Shown here: one piece after another, positions 55,229 through 63,504 of the stretch
How positions within the stretch are numbered: the stretch's first letter is position 1
Layout: every line of letters begins with the position of its first letter
DNA from: Lachnospiraceae bacterium
GTDB taxonomy: Bacteria; Bacillota; Clostridia; Lachnospirales; Lachnospiraceae
Direction of reading: 5' to 3'
NCBI GenBank assembly: GCA_017437065.1
Contig: JAFSBX010000106.1
Location: forward strand, 1-64,000
DNA length: 64,000 bases
Notes under the pieces: generated by a model
The model's database searches: none
What the model saw: the letters and a program-made list of their open reading frames with translations, nothing else
What the model was told of the DNA's origin: nothing
Program-made: the position numbers and the translations under genes

Positions 55229-56440
55229 ATGAGTGATAAAGTTTATAAGTACTTAATATTAGGTGCAGGACCTGCAGGATTGAGTTTTGCAAATAAATTA
55301 TTGGAGCTTGGAGAGACGGATTTTCTTGTATTGGAAAAAGAAAAGGAAGCGGGAGGACTCTGCCGAAGTATGGAAGTAGACGGCAGTCCGCTAGATATCG
55401 GAGGCGGCCATTTTCTGGATGTAAGACGTCCGAACGTGAATGAGTTTTTATTCCAATTTATGCCGGAAGAAGAATGGGATAAGTATGACAGGGATTCCCG
55501 TATTCAGGTTGGTAATGAGGTAGTTGGTCATCCGATAGAAGCAAATATCTGGCAGATGAGTCTGGAAAAGCAGGTAGATTATTTAAAATCCATTGCCACG
55601 GCAGGCTGTAACATTGGTAAGGAAATGCCGGAAGAGTTTATCAACTGGATTTACTGGAAGTTGGGTGATCGCATTGCAGAAGATTACATGCTTCCATATA
55701 ACAAAAAAATGTTTGGCGAAGAATTGAATCATTTGGGGACTTACTGGTTGAGTAAGCTACCGAATGTTTCCTTTGAAGAAACTTTGTTAAGCTGTCTGAC
55801 AAAGAAAGCATACGGAACACAGCCGGGACATGCACAGTTTTATTATCCGAAAAAATTCGGCTATGGTGAATTGTGGAAGCGTATGGCAGATAATCTGGGA
55901 GATAAAATACGTTATAATGTGGCTGTGAATTCCATTGATTTTGAAACAAAGACGATAAATGGAAGTTACCATGCTAAGAAAATAATTACGACAGTTCCGT
56001 GGACGGAGTTTCAAACAATTTCCGGTATGCCGGAGGAAATACAGGACAGTTTAAAAGAATTAAAATACAGCAGTGTGGTCATTGAATATTTTCCGGAAAA
56101 GCTGGATACACAGGCACAGTGGATTTATTATCCGGATGAAGAACTTTCCTATCATCGTATTCTTGTCAGACATAATTTCTGCCCTGACTCAGCAGGATAT
56201 TGGACGGAAACAAATAAAGAAAGATTTGCAGGACAAAAGAGCAGTTTTTCCTATGAAAATAAATATGCCTATCCGCTGAATACAGTGGAAAAGCCGGAAA
56301 CGGTTAAAAAGCTGTTAGAATGGAGCAGGACAAAAGGTGTATACGGCTTGGGAAGATGGGGAGAATGGGAACACTATAATTCAGATGTTGTTGTGGATCT
56401 TGCCATGCAACTTGCTACTTGTTTTTCTGATGAGACTTAA
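55229..56440 (+). CDS. FAD-dependent amine-oxidase/UDP-galactopyranose mutase-like protein
   Basis: I choose ATG 55229 (AAAGGA upstream) over 55199, giving 403 residues. The N-terminus YLILGAGPAGLSFANKLLEL is a dinucleotide-binding Rossmann motif, followed by DFLVLEKEKEAGGLCRS and DIGGGHFLDV, the FAD-binding blocks of the protoporphyrinogen oxidase, amine oxidase and UDP-galactopyranose mutase superfamily. A later segment (MLPYNKKMFG, GELWKRMADN) fits mutase-like proteins of glycan clusters. It follows a furanosyltransferase-like gene, so a role in furanose or other cell-envelope sugar chemistry is plausible but unproven. Confidence 0.78.
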   Translation: MSDKVYKYLILGAGPAGLSFANKLLELGETDFLVLEKEKEAGGLCRSMEVDGSPLDIGGGHFLDVRRPNVNEFLFQFMPEEEWDKYDRDSRIQVGNEVVGHPIEANIWQMSLEKQVDYLKSIATAGCNIGKEMPEEFINWIYWKLGDRIAEDYMLPYNKKMFGEELNHLGTYWLSKLPNVSFEETLLSCLTKKAYGTQPGHAQFYYPKKFGYGELWKRMADNLGDKIRYNVAVNSIDFETKTINGSYHAKKIITTVPWTEFQTISGMPEEIQDSLKELKYSSVVIEYFPEKLDTQAQWIYYPDEELSYHRILVRHNFCPDSAGYWTETNKERFAGQKSSFSYENKYAYPLNTVEKPETVKKLLEWSRTKGVYGLGRWGEWEHYNSDVVVDLAMQLATCFSDET

Positions 56441-56470
56441 GTATACTAAAGGATGAGTGAGGTGGCTGTT

Positions 56471-56704
56471 ATGCGAAAAATGGAGTTTAAAATGGAACGG
56501 CAGGGACTGCTGGAAATAGGACAGAAAGTAACGATAACTGAAGGTGTACTTCCAAGTAACTATTACTATACGATAGACCCATCGCTTGCCATGTCAGCAA
56601 ACATTCCTTTTCGTGAGAGACTTCAGGCGAAAGAAGGAATAGTAAAAGATATTATTGAAAATGAACGAGGTTTTTACGTTACCGTAGAATTTGAGGAGGA
56701 TTAA
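56471..56704 (+). CDS. Small conserved-type hypothetical protein
   Basis: I choose ATG 56471 (GAGGTGG five bases upstream), giving 77 residues. I do not recognise the family. The sequence looks like a small beta-barrel (LLEIGQKVTITEG, REGIVKDI-like turns, GFYVTVEFEED), similar in feel to translation- or RNA-linked short proteins. It sits between the UGM-like gene and ridA with a 4-base gap to the latter, so they are probably co-transcribed. Confidence 0.65.
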   Translation: MRKMEFKMERQGLLEIGQKVTITEGVLPSNYYYTIDPSLAMSANIPFRERLQAKEGIVKDIIENERGFYVTVEFEED

Positions 56705-56708
56705 TTTC

Positions 56709-57086
56709 ATGATGAAGAAAATTGTAACAGACAAAGCACCGGCAGCAATCGGACCATATTCCCAGGGAATCGTAGTGGACAAATTTTTATTTGCATCAGG
56801 ACAGATTGCAATCAATCCGGCAACAGGAGAAATTCAGGGAACTACCATTGAAGAACAGACAGAACAGGTTATGAAAAACATCGGCGGTTTGTTGGAAGCA
56901 GCCGGATGTGACTATACAAAAGTGGTTAAAACTACATGTTTCCTTGCAGATATGGGAGATTTTGCTACATTTAACGGCATTTATGAGAAATATTTTACAG
57001 AGAAACCGGCAAGAAGCTGTGTGGCAGTAAAAGAATTGCCAAAGAGCGTACTTTGCGAAGTAGAAGTTATCGCATATTTAGGCTAG
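56709..57086 (+). CDS. ridA: RidA family reactive enamine/imine deaminase
   Basis: I choose ATG 56709 (GAGGAGGA upstream), giving 125 residues. The protein shows the full RidA pattern: IGPYSQGIVVDKFLFASGQI, TEQVMKNIGGLLEAAGCDY, TTCFLADMGDF and PARSCVAVKELPK, where the arginine of ARSC binds the substrate carboxylate, and CEVEVIAYLG closes the chain. RidA hydrolyses 2-aminoacrylate and related imines made by PLP enzymes and so protects them. It is trimeric and cytoplasmic. Confidence 0.94.
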   Translation: MMKKIVTDKAPAAIGPYSQGIVVDKFLFASGQIAINPATGEIQGTTIEEQTEQVMKNIGGLLEAAGCDYTKVVKTTCFLADMGDFATFNGIYEKYFTEKPARSCVAVKELPKSVLCEVEVIAYLG

Positions 57087-57135
57087 AATGGTGGCAAACC
57101 CGTAAAGGGAAGAGTCGAAACAGGAGTCAGACAGA

Positions 57136-57633
57136 ATGAAAAACATAGTATTAATCGGTATGCCCGGAGCAGGTAAAAGTACAGTAGGTGTTGTACTTGC
57201 GAAAAGCATGGGGTTTACCTTTTTGGATTCGGATTTGCTTATTCAGGATCGTTATAAACAGCTGCTTCATGAAATTATTGAAGAACGTGGTATTGAAGGA
57301 TTCTGGCAGGTGGAAAACGAAGTCAATGCAAGTATTGAAACAGAAAATGCAGTAATTGCTACCGGTGGAAGTGTTATTTACGAAGCAGAAGCAATGGAGC
57401 ATTTAAAAAGTATCGGAACTGTGGTTTATTTGAAGTTGTCCTGTGAGGAACTGGCGGTAAGACTGGGGGACTTAAATGAAAGAGGAGTTACCTTAAAACC
57501 GGGACAGGATTTGACAGGATTGTATGAAGAACGTGTTCCATACTATGAAAAATATGCAGACGTTACGATAGAATGTGACGGACAGATGATAAGAGACATT
57601 GTGGCACAGATTAAGTCAAAAGTATGTATATAA
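57136..57633 (+). CDS. Shikimate kinase-like P-loop kinase
   Basis: A 165-residue small kinase. It has the P-loop IGMPGAGKSTVG (8-19), FLDSD with the two metal- and substrate-binding Asp residues, the ATGGS glycine-rich segment, and a lid RVPYYEKYADV. The usual substrate-binding FRxxE after the DxD motif reads FWQVENE here, so the Arg that grips shikimate is missing. It may be a shikimate kinase with altered binding, or a related small-molecule kinase. No other aromatic-pathway genes are nearby. Confidence 0.75.
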   Translation: MKNIVLIGMPGAGKSTVGVVLAKSMGFTFLDSDLLIQDRYKQLLHEIIEERGIEGFWQVENEVNASIETENAVIATGGSVIYEAEAMEHLKSIGTVVYLKLSCEELAVRLGDLNERGVTLKPGQDLTGLYEERVPYYEKYADVTIECDGQMIRDIVAQIKSKVCI

Positions 57634-57663
57634 ATTTTGCATATAAATAAAGAAATTGTACAA

Positions 57664-57696
57664 AATAACAGGTAGTTACTTCTACCTGTTATTTTT
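57664..57696 (+). terminator. Terminator between shikimate kinase-like gene and spoVAE
   Basis: AATAACAGGTAG (57664-57675) pairs perfectly with CTACCTGTTATT (57682-57693), followed by T residues. Confidence 0.93.
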
Positions 57697-57717
57697 GTGT
57701 GAATGGAGGAAAATGCA

Positions 57718-58074
57718 ATGGATTATATAAACGCGTTTTGGGTGGGCGGACTGATTTGTGCATTGGTACAGATTTTGATGGAGAAAACCAAAATGATGCC
57801 GGGAAGAATTATGGTGCTTTTAGTAGTGACAGGAGCTGTCATCAGTTTGTTTGGCTGGTATGAGCCTTTTATGGAATATGCAGGAGCGGGTGCAAGTGTC
57901 CCTCTTTTGGGCTTCGGTAATCTTCTGATGAAAGGGGTAAAAGAAGCAGTAGATGAGGCAGGCTTTTTAGGCCTGTTTCAGGGCGGATTTAAGGCTGCTG
58001 CCGTAGGTGCGTCAGCAGCGTTGGTTTTTGGATATCTTTCAAGCCTTATATTTAATCCCAAAATGAGAAAATAG
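57718..58074 (+). CDS. spoVAE: Stage V sporulation protein AE (AEB type)
   Basis: I choose ATG 57718 (GGAGGA upstream), giving 118 residues; an in-frame ATG at 57703 overlaps the ribosome site. The small membrane protein has the SpoVAE pattern (INAFWVGGLICALVQILMEK, GAGASVPLLGFGNLLMKGV, GLFQGGFKAAAVGASAALVF). It completes the Ca-dipicolinate channel set but lies apart from spoVAB-AA-AC, alone after a terminator. It is convergent with the DUF5721 gene, with one base between them. Confidence 0.9.
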   Translation: MDYINAFWVGGLICALVQILMEKTKMMPGRIMVLLVVTGAVISLFGWYEPFMEYAGAGASVPLLGFGNLLMKGVKEAVDEAGFLGLFQGGFKAAAVGASAALVFGYLSSLIFNPKMRK

Positions 58075-58075
58075 A

Positions 58076-58579
58076 CTACTTTTCTTCGTAGTCTATTTCC
58101 GCTTTTTCCAAAAATAATTTCATGTATTTATCCCAGAAAATATCTGCGGATTTATCAGGTAAAAAAGTCTTTAATGAAGTACCGGTTGTAATAGTAAGAC
58201 CGGACGAGTCATATTTGACAGTTAAAACCAGTGCCGTTACTTCACTGACAGGAACCGTTACAGAGTCATCTGAAAGGATGGACTCTACATAAGAAGGAAT
58301 CAGGTGCAGAATAAACTTAAATCCTACAGGAGTGCGAGTCCCCTTAATCAAGTGAAAACATAAGGATTTAATGTCTTTCCACATAGAATAATCGTAAGGA
58401 CGGATGGAGTTGTCTTCCCATTCTTCATCAGAGAAAAATTCTTTATTCTGGTGTCCGTCAATAAAAAAAGTATTGTAAGTAGTAACAGAGGCTTCGGATA
58501 AAAGAAAACAGTCGAATGCTTCAGAAGTCAGAAATCTGCTCATAAAAGTTTTTACGTTTTTTATTTGTAATGCAATCAT
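58076..58579 (-). CDS. DUF5721 family protein
   Basis: A 167-residue protein of a clostridial family with no known function. It starts MIALQIKNVKTFMSRFLTSE and shows the typical FDCFLLSEASVTTYNTFFIDG and PYDYSMWKDIKSLCFHLIKG. It appears soluble, with alternating helices and strands and no catalytic motif that I can see. No functional link to the neighbouring spoVAE or DegV genes is evident. The first ATG of the frame is used. Confidence 0.78.
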   Translation of the reverse strand: MIALQIKNVKTFMSRFLTSEAFDCFLLSEASVTTYNTFFIDGHQNKEFFSDEEWEDNSIRPYDYSMWKDIKSLCFHLIKGTRTPVGFKFILHLIPSYVESILSDDSVTVPVSEVTALVLTVKYDSSGLTITTGTSLKTFLPDKSADIFWDKYMKLFLEKAEIDYEEK

Positions 58580-58793
58580 TTTATACTCCGTTCTAACAGC
58601 CGGATAGTAGTGGCTGTAAAGGTTGTGTAAATAAGTCTAACATAAAAGATGAGGAAATGTCACTATGATTCATGAACATTTTTGTATGCTCTTTACAGTT
58701 ATGAGTTGGGTATGTTATCATAAGTAGTAACTAAAACTACATTTTAAAGTATTGTTTGCGAAATTGCAGTTTTTGCAGTAGATTGGAGTTGTT

Positions 58794-59633
58794 ATGAGTT
58801 ATAAGATTGTTGTTGACAGTTGTTGTGAATTACCGGAAGAATTTAAGAATGACGATCGCTTTGAGATTGTTCCGTTAGAGCTTTATATAGGAGATTATCA
58901 GGTGTGGGATGATGAGAATTTTAATCAGGAGGATTTCTTAAAAAGAATTGCGGAATCCAGCCAGTGTGCAAAGACGGCCTGCCCTTCACCGGAAAAATAT
59001 ATGGAGGCATATAATGTGCCGGCAGATGATGTATTTGTGGTTACGTTATCCTCTAAATTAAGTGGGAGTTACAACAGTGCAGTACTTGGGAAAAATCTGT
59101 ATTATGAAACTTATGGAGAGAATAAAAATATTCATATTTGTGATTCGGAATCGGCCTGTTGTGGAGAAACACAGCTTGCATTAAAAGCAATGGAATTGGA
59201 AGAAGCAGGGCTGGCTTTTGAACAGATTGTGAAGCAGCTGGAGGCATTCCGGGATGCACAGAATACGTATTTTGTACTGGATAATCTGGAAACACTTCGT
59301 AAAAACGGACGATTGACGGGTGTGAAAGCAGTAGTTGCATCCACTTTGAGTATTAAGCCTGTTATGGGTGCCGAAAAAGGGATGATTGTCCAGAGAGGGC
59401 AGGCAGTAGGTATTAAAAAAGCACTTGTTAAAATGGTAGATATGGCTGTAAAGGAATCGGTTGATACAGAAAACAAAAATCTGGTGATTACTCATGTGAA
59501 CTGCCCGGAACGAGCTGAAAAAGTGAAACAGATGTTTTTGGAAAAATTGAATTTTAAAGGTGTGTATATATTTAATGCCGCCGGGGTTGGCACGGTATAT
59601 GCTAACGACGGCGGTATCATAGTTACTGTGTAG
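58794..59633 (+). CDS. DegV family fatty acid-binding protein
   Basis: A 279-residue protein starting MSYKIVVDSCCELPEEF, the usual DegV opening, with TACPSPEKYMEAY, FVVTLSSKLSGSYNSAVLG, FVLDNLETLRKNGRL and a C-terminal GVGTVYANDGGIIVTV. DegV (FakB-like) proteins bind a fatty acid and can present it to the FakA kinase for phosphorylation; no fakA is nearby. The ATG follows a weak ribosome site. Its end overlaps the convergent response regulator by 11 bases. Confidence 0.92.
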   Translation: MSYKIVVDSCCELPEEFKNDDRFEIVPLELYIGDYQVWDDENFNQEDFLKRIAESSQCAKTACPSPEKYMEAYNVPADDVFVVTLSSKLSGSYNSAVLGKNLYYETYGENKNIHICDSESACCGETQLALKAMELEEAGLAFEQIVKQLEAFRDAQNTYFVLDNLETLRKNGRLTGVKAVVASTLSIKPVMGAEKGMIVQRGQAVGIKKALVKMVDMAVKESVDTENKNLVITHVNCPERAEKVKQMFLEKLNFKGVYIFNAAGVGTVYANDGGIIVTV

Positions 59634-60342
59634 AAGTTCGTTGGTACTCTGCAAACATATAATGCACATATTTGCGGAAATTTGGATGTAAGAAAAACTT
59701 ACGTCCATTTTTTGCATATACAGAAAAGAAAGAAGTATGTGAAATATAAGCTACGTTTACAATTGCCTTGTAGGATACCGGAAGAAAACAGGGAAAATGG
59801 CTGATACTATCATAAAAATTTTCGAAGCTGTCCATGGTTTCCAAAACCGTACCATTTGTTAAATGAATTTTGAGTAAGTGTTTTTCAGTGGCAATATACA
59901 TAATATCCTTTTCGTGCAGATAAACAGTGTCTTTTTCCGTACGGATTTCTATCTGAGGAACTTTTACGGCATCATTGGTTTTTAAGACAATATCTAACAT
60001 GTCCGTTAAATCATTGACACAAATTGGTTTTTGTAAGAAGTAACAGTTGCCAGGCAAATCATATTCACGATAATTGATGGTGGATATGCATAGAATAATA
60101 GGTACGGTAACACCAGTATGAAGTAAATCCTGTGTGATTTCGTAGCCGTTTTTTTCACTTGCTGTCATATCAATAAAGAAGGCCTTGTAAAGTGTAGGAG
60201 AACTCATAACAGCTTCCGGATTTCCATAGCTGTCAATATAATAGGGTTCTCTGGAACCATGTAATTTATCAGATTCTCTTTGTAACAGACGTTCCAATTG
60301 TTTGCGGTCTGCAATGTTATCGTCACAAATGGCAATATGCAT
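59623..60342 (-). CDS. Orphan LytTR response regulator
   Basis: A 239-residue AgrA-type regulator. The receiver domain has D7, D8, phosphoacceptor D58 (FFIDMT) and K105 (LQKPI). The C-terminal LytTR DNA-binding domain covers about 135-235 (YLHEKDIMYIATEKHLLKIH, FPCFLPVSYKAIVNVAYI). In the receiver, the usual Thr after the fourth strand appears as Ser in CISTINYRE. No histidine kinase gene lies next to it, so its partner is elsewhere. AAAGAAGG precedes the ATG. Confidence 0.92.
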   Translation of the reverse strand: MHIAICDDNIADRKQLERLLQRESDKLHGSREPYYIDSYGNPEAVMSSPTLYKAFFIDMTASEKNGYEITQDLLHTGVTVPIILCISTINYREYDLPGNCYFLQKPICVNDLTDMLDIVLKTNDAVKVPQIEIRTEKDTVYLHEKDIMYIATEKHLLKIHLTNGTVLETMDSFENFYDSISHFPCFLPVSYKAIVNVAYISHTSFFSVYAKNGRKFFLHPNFRKYVHYMFAEYQRTSTQ

Positions 60343-60398
60343 GAAAATACCTTCTTTCTATGAGAGTATAAGTAAAAATGGAGTATAAATATAAAGGA

Positions 60399-60692
60399 TC
60401 AAATAGTCAGAAATTGTATCGGTGCATTCATAACAAGAAGAAAAATAACTACCTGCACTATAAGAATTGCAGGCATCCCATATACAAAAGTCCAGGTTCT
60501 TGTTTTGTGGCGAAACAGCTGCATGCCTAAAATACAACCGATACTTCCACCAATCAGTGCCACAATGAAAAGTACGGATTCGGGAATGCGCCACAGATGT
60601 TTTACAGCTTTTCGTTTATCAATACCCATTAAAGCAAAACCACATATATTCATAATAATAAAGTAAATTATAATCAAAGAGATTGCATTCAT
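60399..60692 (-). CDS. DUF1294 small membrane protein
   Basis: I choose the ATG at 60692 (GGATGGG upstream), giving 97 residues; an in-frame ATG at 60704 overlaps the ribosome site. Three membrane helices are predicted, with the DUF1294 signature GFALMGIDKRKAVKHLWRIPE followed by LFIVALIGGSIGCILGMQLF and RHKTRTWTF. The family is widespread and of unknown function. Its ribosome site lies in the 3' arm of the argG terminator, so read-through of argG would feed this gene. Confidence 0.85.
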   Translation of the reverse strand: MNAISLIIIYFIIMNICGFALMGIDKRKAVKHLWRIPESVLFIVALIGGSIGCILGMQLFRHKTRTWTFVYGMPAILIVQVVIFLLVMNAPIQFLTI

Positions 60693-60698
60693 AAAAAT

Positions 60699-60747
60699 AC
60701 CCATCCAAAGTTTAGAGTTATAAAACCATTCTAAACTTTGGACGGGT
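60699..60747 (-). terminator. Terminator after argG overlapping the DUF1294 start region
   Basis: An 18-base arm (60730-60747) pairs with 60699-60716 with one mismatch-type position; on the minus strand ATTTTT follows. CCAAAGTTTAGA is its core. Confidence 0.88.
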
Positions 60748-60759
60748 GTTTGTCAAAAA

Positions 60760-61980
60760 CTATTTATTGTTTTCCACTTCCTGCATTTTCATTGCACGTA
60801 CTTTACAGGAAAGACCGAACAGATTGATAAATCCTTCTGCATCATGGTGGTCATATAAATCACCTGTTGTAAAGGAAGCAATGCTTTCATTGTACAGAGA
60901 GTATGGAGAAGTTGTTCCGGCTTTGATGATGTTTCCTTTGTAAAGCTTGAATTTAACTTCACCTGTTACATACTGCTGTGTAGATTCGATAAATGCCTGT
61001 ACAGCTTCACGAAGTGGTGTAAACCATTTTCCTTCGTAAACGATCTGAGCAAGTTTGTTGCCCATATCTTTTTTTACTGCATATGTATCACGGTCTAAGA
61101 TAAGTTCTTCTAACTGCTGGTGTGCTTCCATAAGGATAGTTCCGCCCGGTGTTTCATATACACCACGGGATTTCATACCAACAACACGGTTTTCAACAAT
61201 ATCTACAATACCGATACCATGTTTACCGCCAAGAACGTTTAATTCACGAATAATATCGGAAACTTTCATTTTTTTGCCGTTTACGCTTGTAGGTACACCT
61301 GCTTCAAAAGTCATAGTTACATATTCGCCTTCTTCAGGAGCTTTTTCAGGAGTTGTTCCTAATACTAATAAGTGGTCGAAGTTTGGCTCGTTTGCAGGAT
61401 CTTCTAATTCTAAGCCTTCATGGCTGATGTGCCAAAGGTTACGATCACGGCTGTAGGAAGTATCTGCTGAGAACGGAAGGTCGATTCCGTGAGCTTTACA
61501 GTATTCGATTTCGGATTCACGGGAATCCATTGTCCATTTGTCATTTCTCCATGCAGCGATAATTTTTAATTCAGGAGCAAGTGCTTTGATACCAAGTTCG
61601 AAACGAATCTGGTCATTTCCTTTACCTGTAGCACCGTGGCAGATAGCAGTAGCACCTTCTTTTTTTGCAATTTCAACAAGACGTTTTGCAATAACAGGAC
61701 GAGCCATGGATGTACCGAGAAGGTATTTGTTCTCGTAAATGGCATTCGCCTGTACACAAGGAACTACATATTCATCACAGAATTCATCGATAACATCTTC
61801 AATGTATAATTTAGAAGCACCTGAGAATTTAGCTCTTTCTTCAAGACCATCAAGTTCTTCTGCCTGTCCGCAGTCGATGCAGACACAAATTACTTCGTAA
61901 TCAAAGTTTTCTTTTAACCATGGGATAATTGCTGTGGTATCCAAACCGCCGGAATACGCTAAAATTACTTTTTCTTTCAT
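60760..61980 (-). CDS. argG: Argininosuccinate synthase
   Basis: I choose the ATG at 61980 (GGAGGA seven bases upstream), giving 406 residues [18 protein letters not shown]. The ATP-pyrophosphatase loop AYSGGLDTT is complete, followed by [17 protein letters not shown] (ATP and citrulline binding) and the [18 protein letters not shown] block. The enzyme joins citrulline and aspartate with ATP in arginine synthesis. argH is not next to it. The upstream region has TGCATA and TATGCA repeats that could bind ArgR. Confidence 0.96.
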   Translation of the reverse strand: MKEKVILAYSGGLDTTAIIPWLKENFDYEVICVCIDCGQAEELDGLEERAKFSGASKLYIEDVIDEFCDEYVVPCVQANAIYENKYLLGTSMARPVIAKRLVEIAKKEGATAICHGATGKGNDQIRFELGIKALAPELKIIAAWRNDKWTMDSRESEIEYCKAHGIDLPFSADTSYSRDRNLWHISHEGLELEDPANEPNFDHLLVLGTTPEKAPEEGEYVTMTFEAGVPTSVNGKKMKVSDIIRELNVLGGKHGIGIVDIVENRVVGMKSRGVYETPGGTILMEAHQQLEELILDRDTYAVKKDMGNKLAQIVYEGKWFTPLREAVQAFIESTQQYVTGEVKFKLYKGNIIKAGTTSPYSLYNESIASFTTGDLYDHHDAEGFINLFGLSCKVRAMKMQEVENNK

Positions 61981-62096
61981 TGTAAAATCCTCCAATTTGT
62001 TATGTGTTTAATATGTATATTTGGTATGGGAACAAGGTCCCTTATCAATGTCCTTCAAACAATATACAACATTATTTATAAGAATGCAAGGGGAAT

Positions 62097-62190
62097 TTAT
62101 GCATATTTTAACAAATTATTATGCATAAAATGTATAAAATACAAAATGTACTTGCATATTATACAATACAGATGTATACTTATGCATAAA
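62097..62190 (-). promoter_or_regulatory. Possible ArgR operator cluster upstream of argG
   Basis: Several AT-rich palindromic elements occur here: TTATGCATAA (near 62119), TTGCATATTATACAA (near 62153) and TGTATACTTATGCA (near 62173). They resemble the loose palindromic ARG boxes of Firmicutes in form, not in exact consensus, and lie about 120-210 bases before argG. Confidence 0.35.
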
Positions 62191-62205
62191 ATAGGAGAAG
62201 ACTTT

Positions 62206-62346
62206 GGGGAGGGGAAATGGTATTTCATCGGCGGACGCGCTTTCGCTCTATTCGGAACGCAGCGGACACGTAGGCTTGTAAAGGACACAAGCCAAGTGCC
62301 GGCGTTCCTCTAAGGTCCGCCGATGAAATACCATTTCCCCCCCTCC
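62206..62346. repeat. 141-base palindromic element with nested hairpins
   Basis: A 5' arm (62206-62236) is matched by a 3' arm (62315-62346), with at least 26 consecutive complementary bases and the outer ends differing by a few C residues. Inside, GGAACGC (62254-62260) pairs with GCGTTCC (62302-62308), and GGCTTGT (62273-62279) pairs with ACAAGCC (62287-62293). The element is clearly richer in G+C than its surroundings and holds no gene. It could be a non-autonomous mobile element, a structured RNA or a very large terminator. Confidence 0.8.
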
Positions 62347-62564
62347 AACGGAAGGTTTTCTAAGAGGTGTGGGAGAATGAGGCGACGAACGGGAGAGTGT
62401 GAAAATATGGGAGAAAGTGAAAATAGTAGAATTGCATAGTAAATATCAATATGTAATGTAATATATGGAGATGTTTGAAATTGAAGTTAGAGTGCTTAAG
62501 AAGCAGAAAACCTGATTGATTTCAAAAAAACAGGTTGGTAGTCGGGATATATTAAGTGGAAAAA

Positions 62565-62659
62565 ACCGACTAAAAAAGAGAAAAGCTGAGAACGGTCGGG
62601 ATGAGAAAGAGTGAAGGCACCGACTAAAAAAGAGAAAAGTCGGAAACGGTCGGGATGAG
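62565..62659. repeat. Two tandem copies of a 41-base motif, period 54
   Basis: ACCGACTAAAAAAGAGAAAA begins each copy (62565 and 62619), and AACGGTCGGGATGAG ends each. CCGAC and GTCGG can pair within a copy. Partial units (GTCGGGAT near 62541, GTCCCGATTAAAA near 62671) flank them. No convincing gene covers the stretch 62347-62796. Confidence 0.75.
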
Positions 62660-62796
62660 TAAACAGAAAAGTCCCGATTAAAATGAAAAAATGTTGAAAT
62701 AGTTGGAGTAATTAGCAAGCCACTCGATTTAATGAATGAAATAAAAAGAATAGTAGGGATATACAGAAATCAGAATCGGTTTAGGAGTGACAAACT

Positions 62797-63423
62797 ATGA
62801 ATATAGTACCATATGCAAACGAAATTGATGAATATTTAAAAGAAGATGATGTGATTGATTATGGAAACGAAGCGATTGCACAATTGGCTGATAAATTATT
62901 CCAAAAAGCAAATAGTGAGTTGGAGTTTATTGAAATAGCATATGAATTTGTCAGAGATAAAATTTCTCATTCGGCGGATATAAATGAGGATTTAATTACA
63001 TGTTCTGCTTCAGAAGTTCTAAATGCCGGTCATGGAATTTGTTTTGCTAAATCCCACTTGCTGGCAGCGTTATTGCGTTACAAATCTGTTCCGACAGGAT
63101 TTTGTTATCAAAAGCTTATTTTAGACGATGAAACAACACCTGTCTTAGTATATCATGGGCTAAATGGTGTCTATATTAAAGAATTCAAAAAGTGGATACG
63201 ACTTGATGCAAGAGGGAATAAAGATGGTGTGAATGCACAATTTTCAATTGATACTGAACAACTTGCATTTCCGGTACGTCCGGAAATGGGCGAGGCAGAT
63301 GGGGCTGTAGTGTATCCGAAACCTGATGTGAAGATAGTAGAGACATTAAGAAAAAGTAAGACGAGAACAAAACTGTGGGATAATCTGCCTACGGAACTAA
63401 GCGTTATCAGCATTCAGAGTTAG
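62797..63423 (+). CDS. Transglutaminase-like domain protein
   Basis: A 208-residue protein with the Cys-His-Asp triad of the transglutaminase-like superfamily: Cys in GHGICFAKSHLLAALLR (about residue 87), His in YHGLNGVYI (about 115), and Asp in WIRLDARGNK (about 133). The helical segment before the Cys (FVRDKISHSADI) is also typical. There is no signal peptide, so it should be cytoplasmic. Such proteins act as proteases or amide hydrolases; the substrate is unknown. The ATG follows a weak AGGAG site. Confidence 0.85.
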   Translation: MNIVPYANEIDEYLKEDDVIDYGNEAIAQLADKLFQKANSELEFIEIAYEFVRDKISHSADINEDLITCSASEVLNAGHGICFAKSHLLAALLRYKSVPTGFCYQKLILDDETTPVLVYHGLNGVYIKEFKKWIRLDARGNKDGVNAQFSIDTEQLAFPVRPEMGEADGAVVYPKPDVKIVETLRKSKTRTKLWDNLPTELSVISIQS

Positions 63424-63504
63424 TTATATTTAGATAAATATTGAATTTGTTGAGGTAAGGGGTTATTTTAAGTTTATATACAGGATGAGTCAAAGGAGAA
63501 AAAA

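Noticed and set aside
62002-62313. 103-codon frame covering the palindrome
   Set aside because: It has no ribosome site, low-complexity Ile/Lys/Tyr composition, and crosses the palindromic element; it is not a plausible protein.
62446-62718. 90-codon minus-strand frame with repeated Phe/Ser stretches
   Set aside because: It arises from the tandem DNA repeat and has no start signal.
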